This document shows positions 1-6,790 of a stretch of 41,841 nucleotides of DNA, in pieces; positions within the stretch are counted from its first letter, which is position 1; the number at the start of each line of letters is the position of its first letter. The position numbers and the translations under genes are program-made. This DNA is from DAIPKP01 sp964539095. GTDB lineage: Bacteria; Synergistota; Synergistia; Synergistales; Aminiphilaceae. Below the pieces are notes generated by a model, which made no database searches, had not been told where the DNA came from, and saw only the letters and a list, made by a program, of their open reading frames with translations. The stretch is from positions 1 through 41,841 of the forward strand of contig CAZIFL010000027.1 in the NCBI GenBank assembly GCA_964539095.1, written 5' to 3'.

Positions 1-53
1 ACGCCGCTTCTTTTTTCTCGTCTACACTCCATACACCACTTTTGAGTATAACT

Positions 54-344
54 CTAGGGGTCGCTGGGATTGGGAACCCACCCCACTTCAATGAAAATAC
101 TCATCTCCGCCTGGGCCAGGCGCACCGGCAGGGGGATCATGGAACCCATGAAGGTAATGCGCATCTCGTTTGCCTCCAGAGGCGTGAGGGGGTCGAAGAG
201 CGGGAGGTTTTCGAAGTACGTATAGCGCTCAGTGGAGGGATCCGCAGCCCCAAAGCAGGGCCTCCCCAATCCTCCCGGCAGGGCAAACACGAGAACCATC
301 ACCATCAACACCGTCATTACTCCAGATCGCATCCTATTTTTCAT
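54..344 (-). pseudogene. Truncated exported metallo-beta-lactamase-fold hydrolase (N-terminal fragment)
   Basis: The 96-codon frame starts with a signal peptide (charged MKNRMRSG, then a hydrophobic stretch to about residue 25). It continues into MRITFMGSMIPLPVRLAQAEMS and FIEVG, which resembles the first strand and loop of exported MBL-fold hydrolases. Those proteins usually run past 300 residues and carry the HxHxDH metal site further downstream. Here the frame turns into WVPNPSDP and stops, and none of the remaining 53 bases in any frame continues the family, so the metal site is absent. A good ribosome site (gaggaag) precedes the ATG, and a MerR-type promoter lies about 155 bases upstream. 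This looks like a gene broken by deletion or rearrangement. The family call rests on a short stretch and is moderate. Confidence 0.5.
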
Positions 345-500
345 CCTGTCTTCCTCTCTTTAGACAATCCATAGAATCCACTTAATAAAGCTAACCAGTC
401 AGCGCATGAATCCTCCACACCCCTCACCTTCTCTGGACGTGCACATCACTTCCTTCTTCAAGGGAAGTTGGGTTAAAACCAATCTTATACACTCATATAA

Positions 501-531
501 GTCATATACTCTAACATTGTGACAAGGTCAA
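501..531 (-). promoter_or_regulatory. MerR-type promoter/operator upstream of the truncated MBL gene
   Basis: On the minus strand a -35 TTGACC (526-531) and a -10 TATGAC (501-506) are separated by 19 bp. An imperfect dyad (ACTCTAACA...TGACAAGGT, 508-528) fills the spacer. A 19-bp spacer carrying a dyad is the hallmark of MerR-family activated promoters. Nearly the same arrangement recurs at 3209-3239. No MerR-family gene is in the window, so the regulator must be elsewhere. Confidence 0.7.
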
Positions 532-532
532 G

Positions 533-569
533 AGAAAAAACCCCTTCTCCTCAAGGTGAGGAAAAGGGG
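533..569 (-). terminator. Rho-independent terminator of the Nif11 / Synerg-CTERM operon
   Basis: A 12-bp stem with one mismatch (CCCCTTCTCCTC at 541-552 with GAGGAAAAGGGG at 558-569) is followed on the minus strand by a run of six T. It lies 40 bases past the stop of the 588-residue protein. It directly abuts the MerR-type promoter of the next unit. Confidence 0.8.
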
Positions 570-608
570 GGCAAAGCGCTTTCTACAGGGTGGAAACGTG
601 CGGAAAAA

Positions 609-2375
609 CTACCTCCGGAAGAGAAGAAGCGGAAGAAGCAGCAACGAGATACCAAATCCCGTAAGATTTCCAAGACTGCACCCTCCGGAGCCGGAGGCAG
701 CGCCGCCGTAGACTATCCGAAAGGGGCCCATGAAGGAGTTGAAGAGAAGCTCCCCGTTCTCCAGATACTGAAGAATGGCGTAGGCTCCGTTGCCGAAGTT
801 GCGATTTCCGAAGATGGTGCGGTGCAGAGTGTTTCCGGTATTCCAGTCCATGCCGGTAACCTCCCAGCCTGTGTCGGGATAGTAGCCGTTCACCAGCGCC
901 ATTCGCGAGGACTGACTGTGAATGGGGACCATGCTAGTGGAGGAGACATCAGGCCGGGCCCAAACCGAGGACCAGCTATCTGTGGAGGAGTTCCACTCGA
1001 AGCGTTCTACTCCGTAGGACGTGTCATAAGCGGGTCCCATGAGCGAAACCTGAAGAATCTTGTTTTGCCCCTGAATAGCGGGATCCACCGTTCGAGGCAT
1101 GTTGTTCACCACAAAAGCCCCGTATCCCGAGACCACCACGGACTGCTCCGACTGAATCCACTCAGGCAGAGGGGTGCTGAGACCGCAGGTTACCGCAATC
1201 TGCCCCGCCACACGCCGGGATGCGGTGCCAGGCTTCTGCACGAAACCCTCGGGGATGGCGTCGCGCCAGAAGGCCACAAGCTTCATCCGCTTGGCTCCAT
1301 CGGTGATGACCACAAGCTTGTCTTCATCATCCCCGAATCCCATGAGAGTGGGGGTAGAGCCCGTCCCGTTATCGAACTTGATGATGGGAGGCAGCTCTGG
1401 CGCCACATCGTAGGCACAGGCCCAGGCACCGTCATTTTCGTTGTCCGATATGGTGGTTCCCGTCCAGACGAGCTTGCGCATGAGGGCATCGCTGGCGATG
1501 TAGATGCCGTTATTCTCGTCTACCGCCATGGAGTTGCGCACCCCTTCATTCTCTCCGAAGGGGTAGAAAACGGCGCTTTCCAGATTCAAATTTCGGTCGA
1601 TAATCCCCAATCCGTTGGTAAAGGCGATGACGATATAACCATCGTAGGTCATGGAAAGCCCCGCAATGCGCGCACCGGCAGGGTTCTCTCCCTGGAGTGC
1701 CTCCGCCAGATTCGCTATACTGTAGCGTACTTCGATACCCGCCGATGGATTCGCAGCATTTACCAATCCGAGGGCGTAGAGGGCGGTACCGTAGTTGGCG
1801 TACAGCACGTTGTCCCTGTCTACCACGGAATAGGTTCCGTTTCCGAAGCGGTCACCGTAGTTCTCTCCGAAAAGGTTCGTCAAGGACGCATCCATTTCGT
1901 TTACTGTCATCCCCACTGCAGAAGACTCCCCAAAGGTTCGAAAGCTGGTTTCCGGGATGGGAGGGAGAAGGTTTCTTGTGGCATCCGCCAGAGCCTCGAA
2001 GGTGGCCACGGCATCCCAGGCACCGTTTCTCTTATATATGTACCGTACGTGATCAGTTCCCACACCCCACATGTAGTTCTCCTGTGTGGAGGCGAGGGTG
2101 ATGATGTTTACGGGGCCCCCGTAAGAAACGGGCCTCTGGGTGAGATCCACCCGATAGGTTCCCCGGGGAGGCCCGTAGGAGGTGGAGTCGCTCTGAGAGG
2201 AATCAAAATGAGTAATGCCGTAAAGGGGTGAGGAAAGATAGGGATTGGGAACCGGCTCACCTCCCAGAGCGGTTCCCGCCCCCGCAATCCCAACTGTGCA
2301 TACTGCAACCGCAAAAAACAGGGAAAGGTACGCCACAAGCCGTAAAACTTTTCGCAGAGCCTCTCTCAAAATCAA
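609..2375 (-). CDS. Secreted beta-propeller-like protein with a Synerg-CTERM sorting tail
   Basis: This 588-residue protein has an N-terminal signal peptide (hydrophobic core about residues 12-33). Its long central part is rich in Gly, Asn and aromatic residues with recurring strand-like units such as DNVLYANYGTALYALG, DGYIVIAFTNGLGIID and NNGIYIASDALMRKLVW; these suggest a beta-propeller. The last 28 residues read SGSGGCSLG, then a Leu-rich helix, then FRR. That is the Gly-Gly-Cys / helix / Arg layout of the Synerg-CTERM tripartite sorting signal, so cleavage and surface attachment by a dedicated protease is inferred. The start is probably TTG (2375 or 2369) after GAGGAG. It lies 74 bp downstream of two Nif11 genes, likely in one operon. 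The catalytic or binding role is unknown. A 570-codon frame on the opposite strand is a shadow. Confidence 0.75.
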   Translation of the reverse strand: MILREALRKVLRLVAYLSLFFAVAVCTVGIAGAGTALGGEPVPNPYLSSPLYGITHFDSSQSDSTSYGPPRGTYRVDLTQRPVSYGGPVNIITLASTQENYMWGVGTDHVRYIYKRNGAWDAVATFEALADATRNLLPPIPETSFRTFGESSAVGMTVNEMDASLTNLFGENYGDRFGNGTYSVVDRDNVLYANYGTALYALGLVNAANPSAGIEVRYSIANLAEALQGENPAGARIAGLSMTYDGYIVIAFTNGLGIIDRNLNLESAVFYPFGENEGVRNSMAVDENNGIYIASDALMRKLVWTGTTISDNENDGAWACAYDVAPELPPIIKFDNGTGSTPTLMGFGDDEDKLVVITDGAKRMKLVAFWRDAIPEGFVQKPGTASRRVAGQIAVTCGLSTPLPEWIQSEQSVVVSGYGAFVVNNMPRTVDPAIQGQNKILQVSLMGPAYDTSYGVERFEWNSSTDSWSSVWARPDVSSTSMVPIHSQSSRMALVNGYYPDTGWEVTGMDWNTGNTLHRTIFGNRNFGNGAYAILQYLENGELLFNSFMGPFRIVYGGAASGSGGCSLGNLTGFGISLLLLPLLLFRR

Positions 2376-2449
2376 TCATCTCCTCACACATACAAAGATA
2401 TGCCGATCTGCTCGGCAGAACCCATCCTGCGACCCATCAGAACTTTCTG

Positions 2450-2749
2450 TTAAAACCCTGCAGAAGCTATGTAGAAGACTGCGCTGCCACCCACCGGAGG
2501 AGTGCTGGTTACCAATCCCTGGGGATCTGTGTCGTAGCCTCCCCAGATCTTTTCCATCTCCTCATCACTTATTTCAGGATTCTTTTCGAAGAACACCTGC
2601 TCCGCCTCTTTCTTTGTAAAGGTATAGCCCAGCTCCTCCTTTACGTAGCATCCGATCTTCTCCGCAGTTCCCAGACCTTGGAGCTTCTGCTCAAGATCCT
2701 GGTTGTCCTGCAGAAGCGCATAAAAAGCAACGGCATGTTCATACGACAT
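2450..2749 (-). CDS. Nif11-like leader RiPP precursor peptide, copy 1
   Basis: This 99-residue protein has the Nif11-like leader layout. It opens with an N-terminal helix (MSYEHAVAFYALLQDNQDL) and continues with VKEELGYTFTKKEAEQVFF and the acidic helix NPEISDEEMEKIWGG, ending in the double-glycine cleavage motif at about residues 70-71. The 28-residue segment after GG contains PPVGG and a hydrophobic end but no Cys, and few Ser/Thr, so lanthionine or thiazole chemistry has little to act on. Ribosome site aaaggagggg sits 5 bases before the ATG. No maturase, C39 protease or ABC exporter is in the window, so the peptide is an orphan precursor here. Some Nif11-domain proteins may not be natural-product precursors, so the role is inferred. 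Confidence 0.8.
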   Translation of the reverse strand: MSYEHAVAFYALLQDNQDLEQKLQGLGTAEKIGCYVKEELGYTFTKKEAEQVFFEKNPEISDEEMEKIWGGYDTDPQGLVTSTPPVGGSAVFYIASAGF

Positions 2750-2847
2750 GGCTTCCCCTCCTTTAACGTAGTTGCACCATACGACCAGATAAAATCAGGC
2801 AAGATCAGCCTCCTTACACACAACTTCCCACGGTTTTTGTTTCTTCT

Positions 2848-3156
2848 TCAGGCCCCTGCTGCTGCAACTATGGCAAGAGAGATAATCCCCATACCGCCGC
2901 CAATGCCTATACCTATGGCTATACCGTACGTCATGTCATCCGATAAGCCTCCTACCACGGCTTCCAGCTCTTCGTCGGTTATTTCGGGATTTTTCTCGAA
3001 AATAACCTGCTGCATCTCCTCCCGGGTAAAATCATATCCCAGCTCACCCTTTACAAGCTTTTCCGCCTCGGGCACGGTGCACCCCCGAAGACGCTCCGCA
3101 AGAACCTCGTCACTCTCTAGACGCTCAAAAAAAGCTGCTGCGGATTCCCTGGACAT
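2848..3156 (-). CDS. Nif11-like leader RiPP precursor peptide, copy 2, Gly/Ile-rich core
   Basis: This 102-residue paralogue of the neighbour shares the leader pattern MSRESAAAFFERLESDEVLA, KGELGYDFTREEMQQVIFEK and NPEITDEELEAVVGG. The 32-residue segment after GG is strongly hydrophobic, with repeated GI dipeptides, a GGG and a C-terminal AIVAAAGA. It could span a membrane and resembles pore-forming bacteriocin cores more than a heavily modified RiPP. The ATG at 3156 is chosen because gaaaggaag lies 8-9 bases upstream; a GTG three codons earlier overlaps that site. It is the first gene after the MerR-type promoter at 3209-3239 and lies 98 bp before copy 1. The only Cys is in the leader. Confidence 0.82.
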   Translation of the reverse strand: MSRESAAAFFERLESDEVLAERLRGCTVPEAEKLVKGELGYDFTREEMQQVIFEKNPEITDEELEAVVGGLSDDMTYGIAIGIGIGGGMGIISLAIVAAAGA

Positions 3157-3208
3157 CCAAACCACTTCCTTTCATACAGGATAGCTCAACAAAGAGCTTT
3201 CTCAGAAA

Positions 3209-3239
3209 ACTATATACTCTGACACTGTGTCAAGGTCAA
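3209..3239 (-). promoter_or_regulatory. MerR-type promoter/operator of the Nif11 / Synerg-CTERM operon
   Basis: On the minus strand -35 TTGACC (3234-3239) and -10 TATAGT (3209-3214) are separated by 19 bp. The spacer holds the dyad CTGACACTGTGTCAAG within 3216-3236. The longer-than-optimal spacer with a central dyad is typical of MerR-family control, where the regulator untwists the promoter. It matches the promoter at 501-531 in design and closely in sequence. It lies 53 bases upstream of the first Nif11 gene. Confidence 0.75.
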
Positions 3240-3261
3240 GAACAAAATTAAGGTTTATACG

Positions 3262-3296
3262 AAAAATCCCCCTCTCCCTGGGAAGGAAAAAGGGGA
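3262..3296 (-). terminator. Probable terminator of the alcohol dehydrogenase gene
   Basis: On the minus strand CCCC and GGGG blocks (3292-3295 and 3268-3271) flank a partly paired interior around CCTTCCC/GGG. They are followed by ATTTTT. It is placed 31 bases past the dehydrogenase stop. The stem is imperfect, so the call is moderate. Confidence 0.5.
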
Positions 3297-3326
3297 CGAT
3301 AGAGCTTCAAAAGATTTGCAGCCCTT

Positions 3327-4511
3327 CTATTCCAGGGCTAATGTGAAGATGGCCTGCACATCCTTTTTCGTGAGGGGCTTGAGGCGGCCGTAGGTGGCGC
3401 CTTCCTCCCTCCCGGTAAAGCAGTTCGTCACAATCTGGGGTATCTCCCCGGCTCCCACCCCGATGGCCTTGAGGGTTACGGGCTCCCCCAGTTCGAGAAA
3501 GGCTTTTTTCAGGGCCTCAATGCCTGCCATGCCCCGCTCCTGCTCGCTGCCTTCGGTAACACCAAAGACCTTTTCGGCAAATCGGGCGAAGAGATCCGGA
3601 TGCTCCGGGCAGACGTAGCGCATCCAGGCGGGCATGACGATGGCCAATCCCGTACCATGAGCCACGTTGTAGAGGGCGCTCAGAGAGTGCTCCAGAGCGT
3701 GGCTCGCCCAGTCGCCGTTGCTCTTTCCCGCCTTGGTGCTGTCATTGAGGGCCAGGGTGGAGGCCCAGGCCAGCTCTGCCCGGGCGTTGTAGTTTGCGGG
3801 GTCCTTCATGAGGATTCTGCCGTTGCGGAGGGCGCTCCGCACCAGGGATTCCCCGTACTCCTGCATGAGTTCCACCCCCCGGGTGCCGCCGAAATAGACC
3901 TCCAGGGTGTGGGCGATGGTGTCCACCACCCCCCGGGCGGTCTGCTCCGGAGGAAGGCTCTCCTGAAGGGAGGGATCCAGAATGGAGAGCACCGGATAGA
4001 CCCGGTCACTGTGAATGGCCCATTTGAGCTTTTCGCTTTCGTTGGTGATCACCGCGTTGCGGTTCATCTCGGTTCCCGTGGCGGAGGTGGTGAGCACCCC
4101 GAAGATGGGGGGCGTCCCTTCAGGAACAGGCACCCGATCCCCGAAGAGATCCCACACATCCCCAGGAGCGTAGGCCACCCCTGCGGCGATGGCCTTGGCG
4201 GTATCGTAGACGCTGCCGCCTCCTACGGGGACTACAGCCTCAAGGTTTTTCTCCCGAAAGATCTCAATCCCCTTCCGTACCGGCTCCAGCAGAGGATTGG
4301 CCTGAATGCCCCCCAGATCCTCCCAGAGGATGCCCTTTGTCTTGAGAGATGCCGTGACCTTTTCATACACTCCGTTTTGGAAAATGGAGCCCTTGCCGTA
4401 AACCAGAAGAACTTTGGAGATCCCCCGGAAAGCAAGCTCCTCCGCCAAAGTTCCCAACGTATCCTTGCCGAAGATAATCTTTGTGGGGTTCCAGTAGGTA
4501 AAATTGTTCAT
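3327..4511 (-). CDS. Iron-containing alcohol dehydrogenase (BDH/YqhD-like)
   Basis: This 394-residue protein is full length for the family. It is a cytoplasmic NAD(P)H-dependent enzyme that interconverts aldehydes or ketones and alcohols using a bound divalent metal. The N-terminal half has the dinucleotide-binding motif VPVGGGSVYDTAKAIAAG. The C-terminal half has the metal-ligand region GVVDTIAHTLEVYF and the two-histidine helix SHALEHSLSALYNVAHG followed by GLAIVMP. The start NFTYWNPTKIIFG is typical of butanol-dehydrogenase-like members. Ribosome site aaggagg lies 9-10 bases before the ATG. Repeat copy A begins about 90 bases upstream. The physiological substrate is not evident from context. 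Confidence 0.93.
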   Translation of the reverse strand: MNNFTYWNPTKIIFGKDTLGTLAEELAFRGISKVLLVYGKGSIFQNGVYEKVTASLKTKGILWEDLGGIQANPLLEPVRKGIEIFREKNLEAVVPVGGGSVYDTAKAIAAGVAYAPGDVWDLFGDRVPVPEGTPPIFGVLTTSATGTEMNRNAVITNESEKLKWAIHSDRVYPVLSILDPSLQESLPPEQTARGVVDTIAHTLEVYFGGTRGVELMQEYGESLVRSALRNGRILMKDPANYNARAELAWASTLALNDSTKAGKSNGDWASHALEHSLSALYNVAHGTGLAIVMPAWMRYVCPEHPDLFARFAEKVFGVTEGSEQERGMAGIEALKKAFLELGEPVTLKAIGVGAGEIPQIVTNCFTGREEGATYGRLKPLTKKDVQAIFTLALE

Positions 4512-4600
4512 CCTTTCGCCGCCTCCTTGTGATTATATGATTGATTTCATGGTTGATTGTATGATGGGGTGCTCTTTTTCTTCACGGGTTTCCGCATTTC

Positions 4601-4893
4601 TAGTGGGCTGTTCCACGTTATAGTGTGCCCTTAGATGGGAGCCGGAGCTTGTGTGTCCCCTCTGCTCCCCCGAGTGGTCGAACCGCTCCCTTGCTTTGCT
4701 GTTCCGAACCGTCGCCACAGACTTCCGCCGACCAGCTGCGCGACTGTAGCTTGCTGGCACGTCCGCCTGCCACCAGGAGGTTCTCCGCGACGCAAAGCTG
4801 CACTCGCCGACCACTATGTCGCGCCTCCGGACACACAAGCTCAGGCTCCTGCGGCTCATTCAGTTTCATAATATAAGCGGGAATGACGTACTA
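4601..4893. repeat. Palindromic repeat element, copy A (293 bp, TA-bounded)
   Basis: The copy is bounded by CTAG at both ends (TA at 4601-4602 and 4892-4893). It has imperfect terminal inverted repeats (TAGTGGGCTGTTCCACG against TAGTACGTCATTCCCGC, both leading to TTATA and TGTG). The 212-bp core at 4638-4849 is itself a long imperfect palindrome. Its outer arms GAGCCGGAGCTTGTGTGTCC and GGACACACAAGCTCAGGCTC pair closely, and inner blocks AGTGGTCG/CGACCACT pair across the element. Orientation is opposite to copy B and the same as copy D. It occupies most of the 577-bp gap between tusA and the dehydrogenase. Open frames inside it are by-products of the palindrome. Confidence 0.88.
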
Positions 4894-4938
4894 GCCTTCT
4901 CTCTCCGATATCAGTATACACACACCTCCGAAAAGGCC

Positions 4939-4979
4939 AAAGGCCCCAAAAGAATTTTCAAAATTCTTTCAGGGCCTTT
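4939..4979 (-). terminator. Terminator hairpin downstream of tusA
   Basis: AAAGGCCC (4939-4946) pairs with GGGCCTTT (4972-4979), and an inner AAGAATTTT/AAATTCTT stem is nested inside. On the minus strand the stem leads into GGCCTTTTC rather than a pure T run. It lies about 110 bases past the tusA stop and probably ends the yedE-tusA transcript. The bases between it and tusA hold nothing else that I recognise. Confidence 0.6.
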
Positions 4980-5088
4980 GCTTTGTGGCGAAACAGGATG
5001 CTCTTTCCACCGTGCACGGGTGGCTAGCTGCGCATTTACTTTTTTATGCATCTATTCTATGCGTCTGTTCTCTGTACCTATTTTATGT

Positions 5089-5313
5089 TTACTTGGTGAA
5101 GAGTATCTCGAATTCTCCGGATTTCCCTTCTTTCCAGGAGCCCTTCCACCCCTTGGAGGTTCCGAAGCGAAGAACATTCTCCCGAGAAGTTACGGTATCC
5201 ACCAGAATCTGTACAGTTTCATCACCGGATACGGTTTCAAGCGCTTTTTTCGCCTCCAGCACCGGTTGAGGGCACGAGAGCCCCCGGGCATCCACCACCT
5301 TATACTCACTCAT
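5089..5313 (-). CDS. TusA/YedF-family sulfur carrier protein
   Basis: This 74-residue small cytoplasmic protein of the TusA (SirA-like) family has the persulfide-carrying CPxP motif (ARGLSCPQPVLEAKKAL) near residues 12-16. The family relays sulfur, or selenium in YedF-type members, as a cysteine persulfide to downstream acceptors. The ATG at 5313 is chosen because GGAGGAGG lies 8 bases before it; a GTG six codons upstream lies inside that ribosome site. It is directly downstream of a YedE-type membrane transporter, with the YedE stop 17 bases before this start. This pairing is widespread in organisms handling thiosulfate or selenium. Confidence 0.9.
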   Translation of the reverse strand: MSEYKVVDARGLSCPQPVLEAKKALETVSGDETVQILVDTVTSRENVLRFGTSKGWKGSWKEGKSGEFEILFTK

Positions 5314-5330
5314 GGAATGTTCCTCCTCCA

Positions 5331-6434
5331 CTAATCAAGTTTTTCTCGCATGAGAAGACCCACGGCGAGACAGAAGATCAACCCCACCACCGTAGCCTGG
5401 GGGCCATAGGGTCCCGGCCCTGCGGGGGAACTGGCGAGCATGAAGTTGTGGGCAAACCCCGCCCCCACCAGCATACCGAGGATAAAGATGGCGGAATCTC
5501 CGTCACCCTCGCCGCTCATGATGAACTGACGCCCCGGACATCCCCCCGCCAGGGTGAAGGCAAGCCCCGAGAGTACCATACCAAGAAAGTTCCAGAGTTC
5601 GTTAGTGTGCGCCACGGGCTGGTTTTCAAAGCCCGGATTAAACTGCCCCAGAGCAAAATTCACCCCGAAGGCGGCCACCACAAAGGCGATAACCCCCCAG
5701 AAGAGATGCCCCTCCCGGAGCATGAGCAGATCCCGAAGGGATCCCACGGTGCAGAACCGGGTCTTCTGCCCCAGCCACCCCACCAGAAGTCCTACGCCAA
5801 GAGAGATGAGGATAGAGGCATGCATGGCTCCGGGGCCGCTGGCGGAGAAGAAGATGGGGCCTGTGGGGTTCCCCGTAGCATCCCGGCCGAACTGGGGAGC
5901 CATAACAAGGAGAACAAGCAGAGCCACCGCCAGGGCGGGAAAGACGTAGCCTCCCCAAACCTTGTTGGAGATGCTACGTCCCAGGGAAAAGCCCTTCCAG
6001 AGAAAGGCAATCCCTATGAGAATACCCACGGTAAGCCCGGCGATACCGTAGAGGGCGGTCCAGTCGCCACCGCTGAGGCGAAGATAGGCCCTCCAGGGAC
6101 AGCCGAGAAAGACCAGAGCGCCCACCATGGCAAAGAAACCGAGAAAGAAACGCAGAAGGGGGGATGATCCGGATCGGGGTTTAAATTCCCCGGTGAGAAA
6201 TGCCGAAAGAAAGGAGCCCAGGATAAACCCTGCGAGTTCCGGGCGGAGGTACTGCACCACCCCCGCCCGGTGAAGGCCGAAGCCCCCCGCAATATCCCGG
6301 GTAAAGCAGGCCACACAGATTCCCATATTGCCCGGATTGCCGAGCTTCACCAGCAAGGCCGCCAGAGCGCCGATGATCCCCCCCGCAAGAAGGGGCCCCC
6401 AGCTGCCCATGAGCAGTCTGTTTATTCGTTGCAT
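5331..6434 (-). CDS. yedE: YedE/YeeE-type membrane transporter for sulfur or selenium compounds
   Basis: This protein has 367 residues and about nine or ten hydrophobic segments. Conserved cysteine motifs are CVACFTRDIAGG, FLGCPWRAYLR, KTRFCTVGSLRD and AGGCPGRQF. These mark the YeeE/YedE family, whose members import thiosulfate through cysteine relays; the form ending in GGCPGRQ is linked to selenium metabolism (YedE/FdhT). The ATG at 6434 (MQRINRLLMGSWG) has aggtgg 9 bases upstream and is preferred over a TTG 14 codons earlier. It forms an operon with the TusA-family gene. No other selenium genes are in the window, so sulfur versus selenium cannot be decided. Confidence 0.88.
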   Translation of the reverse strand: MQRINRLLMGSWGPLLAGGIIGALAALLVKLGNPGNMGICVACFTRDIAGGFGLHRAGVVQYLRPELAGFILGSFLSAFLTGEFKPRSGSSPLLRFFLGFFAMVGALVFLGCPWRAYLRLSGGDWTALYGIAGLTVGILIGIAFLWKGFSLGRSISNKVWGGYVFPALAVALLVLLVMAPQFGRDATGNPTGPIFFSASGPGAMHASILISLGVGLLVGWLGQKTRFCTVGSLRDLLMLREGHLFWGVIAFVVAAFGVNFALGQFNPGFENQPVAHTNELWNFLGMVLSGLAFTLAGGCPGRQFIMSGEGDGDSAIFILGMLVGAGFAHNFMLASSPAGPGPYGPQATVVGLIFCLAVGLLMREKLD

Positions 6435-6684
6435 TATGTTTTTCCACCTTTCCAAAGTCTTCACAGAGGGTGACAAGCATGCATCCCGTGCACGGAAGTT
6501 GCAGGCATCACCGTTTCGGTTGTTTCATGCTTCTCCCCCCCTCTCTTTTGGAAATTGTGGATGGTGCGCTAGCGGGTTGTTCCTGCACTTCTGGTTTCCC
6601 AGCTTTCTACGCCGGAGTCTCTGCTCCCTGAAATCCCAAAGGGAGACCACTCGAAAGACTATAGCATAGGGCAGATTTTTTCAA
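6435..6684 (-). promoter_or_regulatory. Promoter and long leader of the yedE-tusA operon
   Basis: On the minus strand TATAGT (6658-6663) is a good -10 with a TTGAAA (6679-6684) upstream, though their spacing is only 15 bp. Transcription from it would give a leader of about 215 bases before the yedE start. The leader contains a CTCCCT/AGGGAG hairpin with an outer GTC/GAC extension near 6620-6650. No known riboswitch was recognised. This covers the gap between yedE and the chemoreceptor terminator. Confidence 0.4.
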
Positions 6685-6704
6685 GAGTTTTTGCGACTTC
6701 TTTT

Positions 6705-6740
6705 GAAAAAAAGGAGCCCTTGTTGAAAGGCTCCCTTTTC
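6705..6740 (-). terminator. Rho-independent terminator of the chemoreceptor gene
   Basis: On the minus strand GGAGCC (6729-6734) pairs with GGCTCC (6713-6718) around a short loop. A run of seven T follows. It lies about 55 bases past the stop codon of the chemoreceptor. Confidence 0.85.
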
Positions 6741-6790
6741 TTCTATGCTATTCAGACTGCACTCCTTCCGCAAGGGTAATTCCCTTACCT

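Noticed and set aside
1..48. Similarity of the window start (CTACACTCCATACACC) to CTACACTCTACACATG near 31501 and TACACTCTATACACAG near 37753
   Set aside because: The shared run is short and low in complexity; no flanking similarity supports a repeat family.
519..2231. 570-codon open frame on the plus strand opposite the Synerg-CTERM gene
   Set aside because: No ribosome site, Arg/Gly/His-rich composition typical of an antisense shadow, and the minus-strand protein has a signal peptide and sorting tail.
4625..4876. Several open frames of 70-110 codons inside repeat copies A, B and C
   Set aside because: They arise from the GC-rich palindrome in all frames on both strands, differ between copies, and have no ribosome sites.
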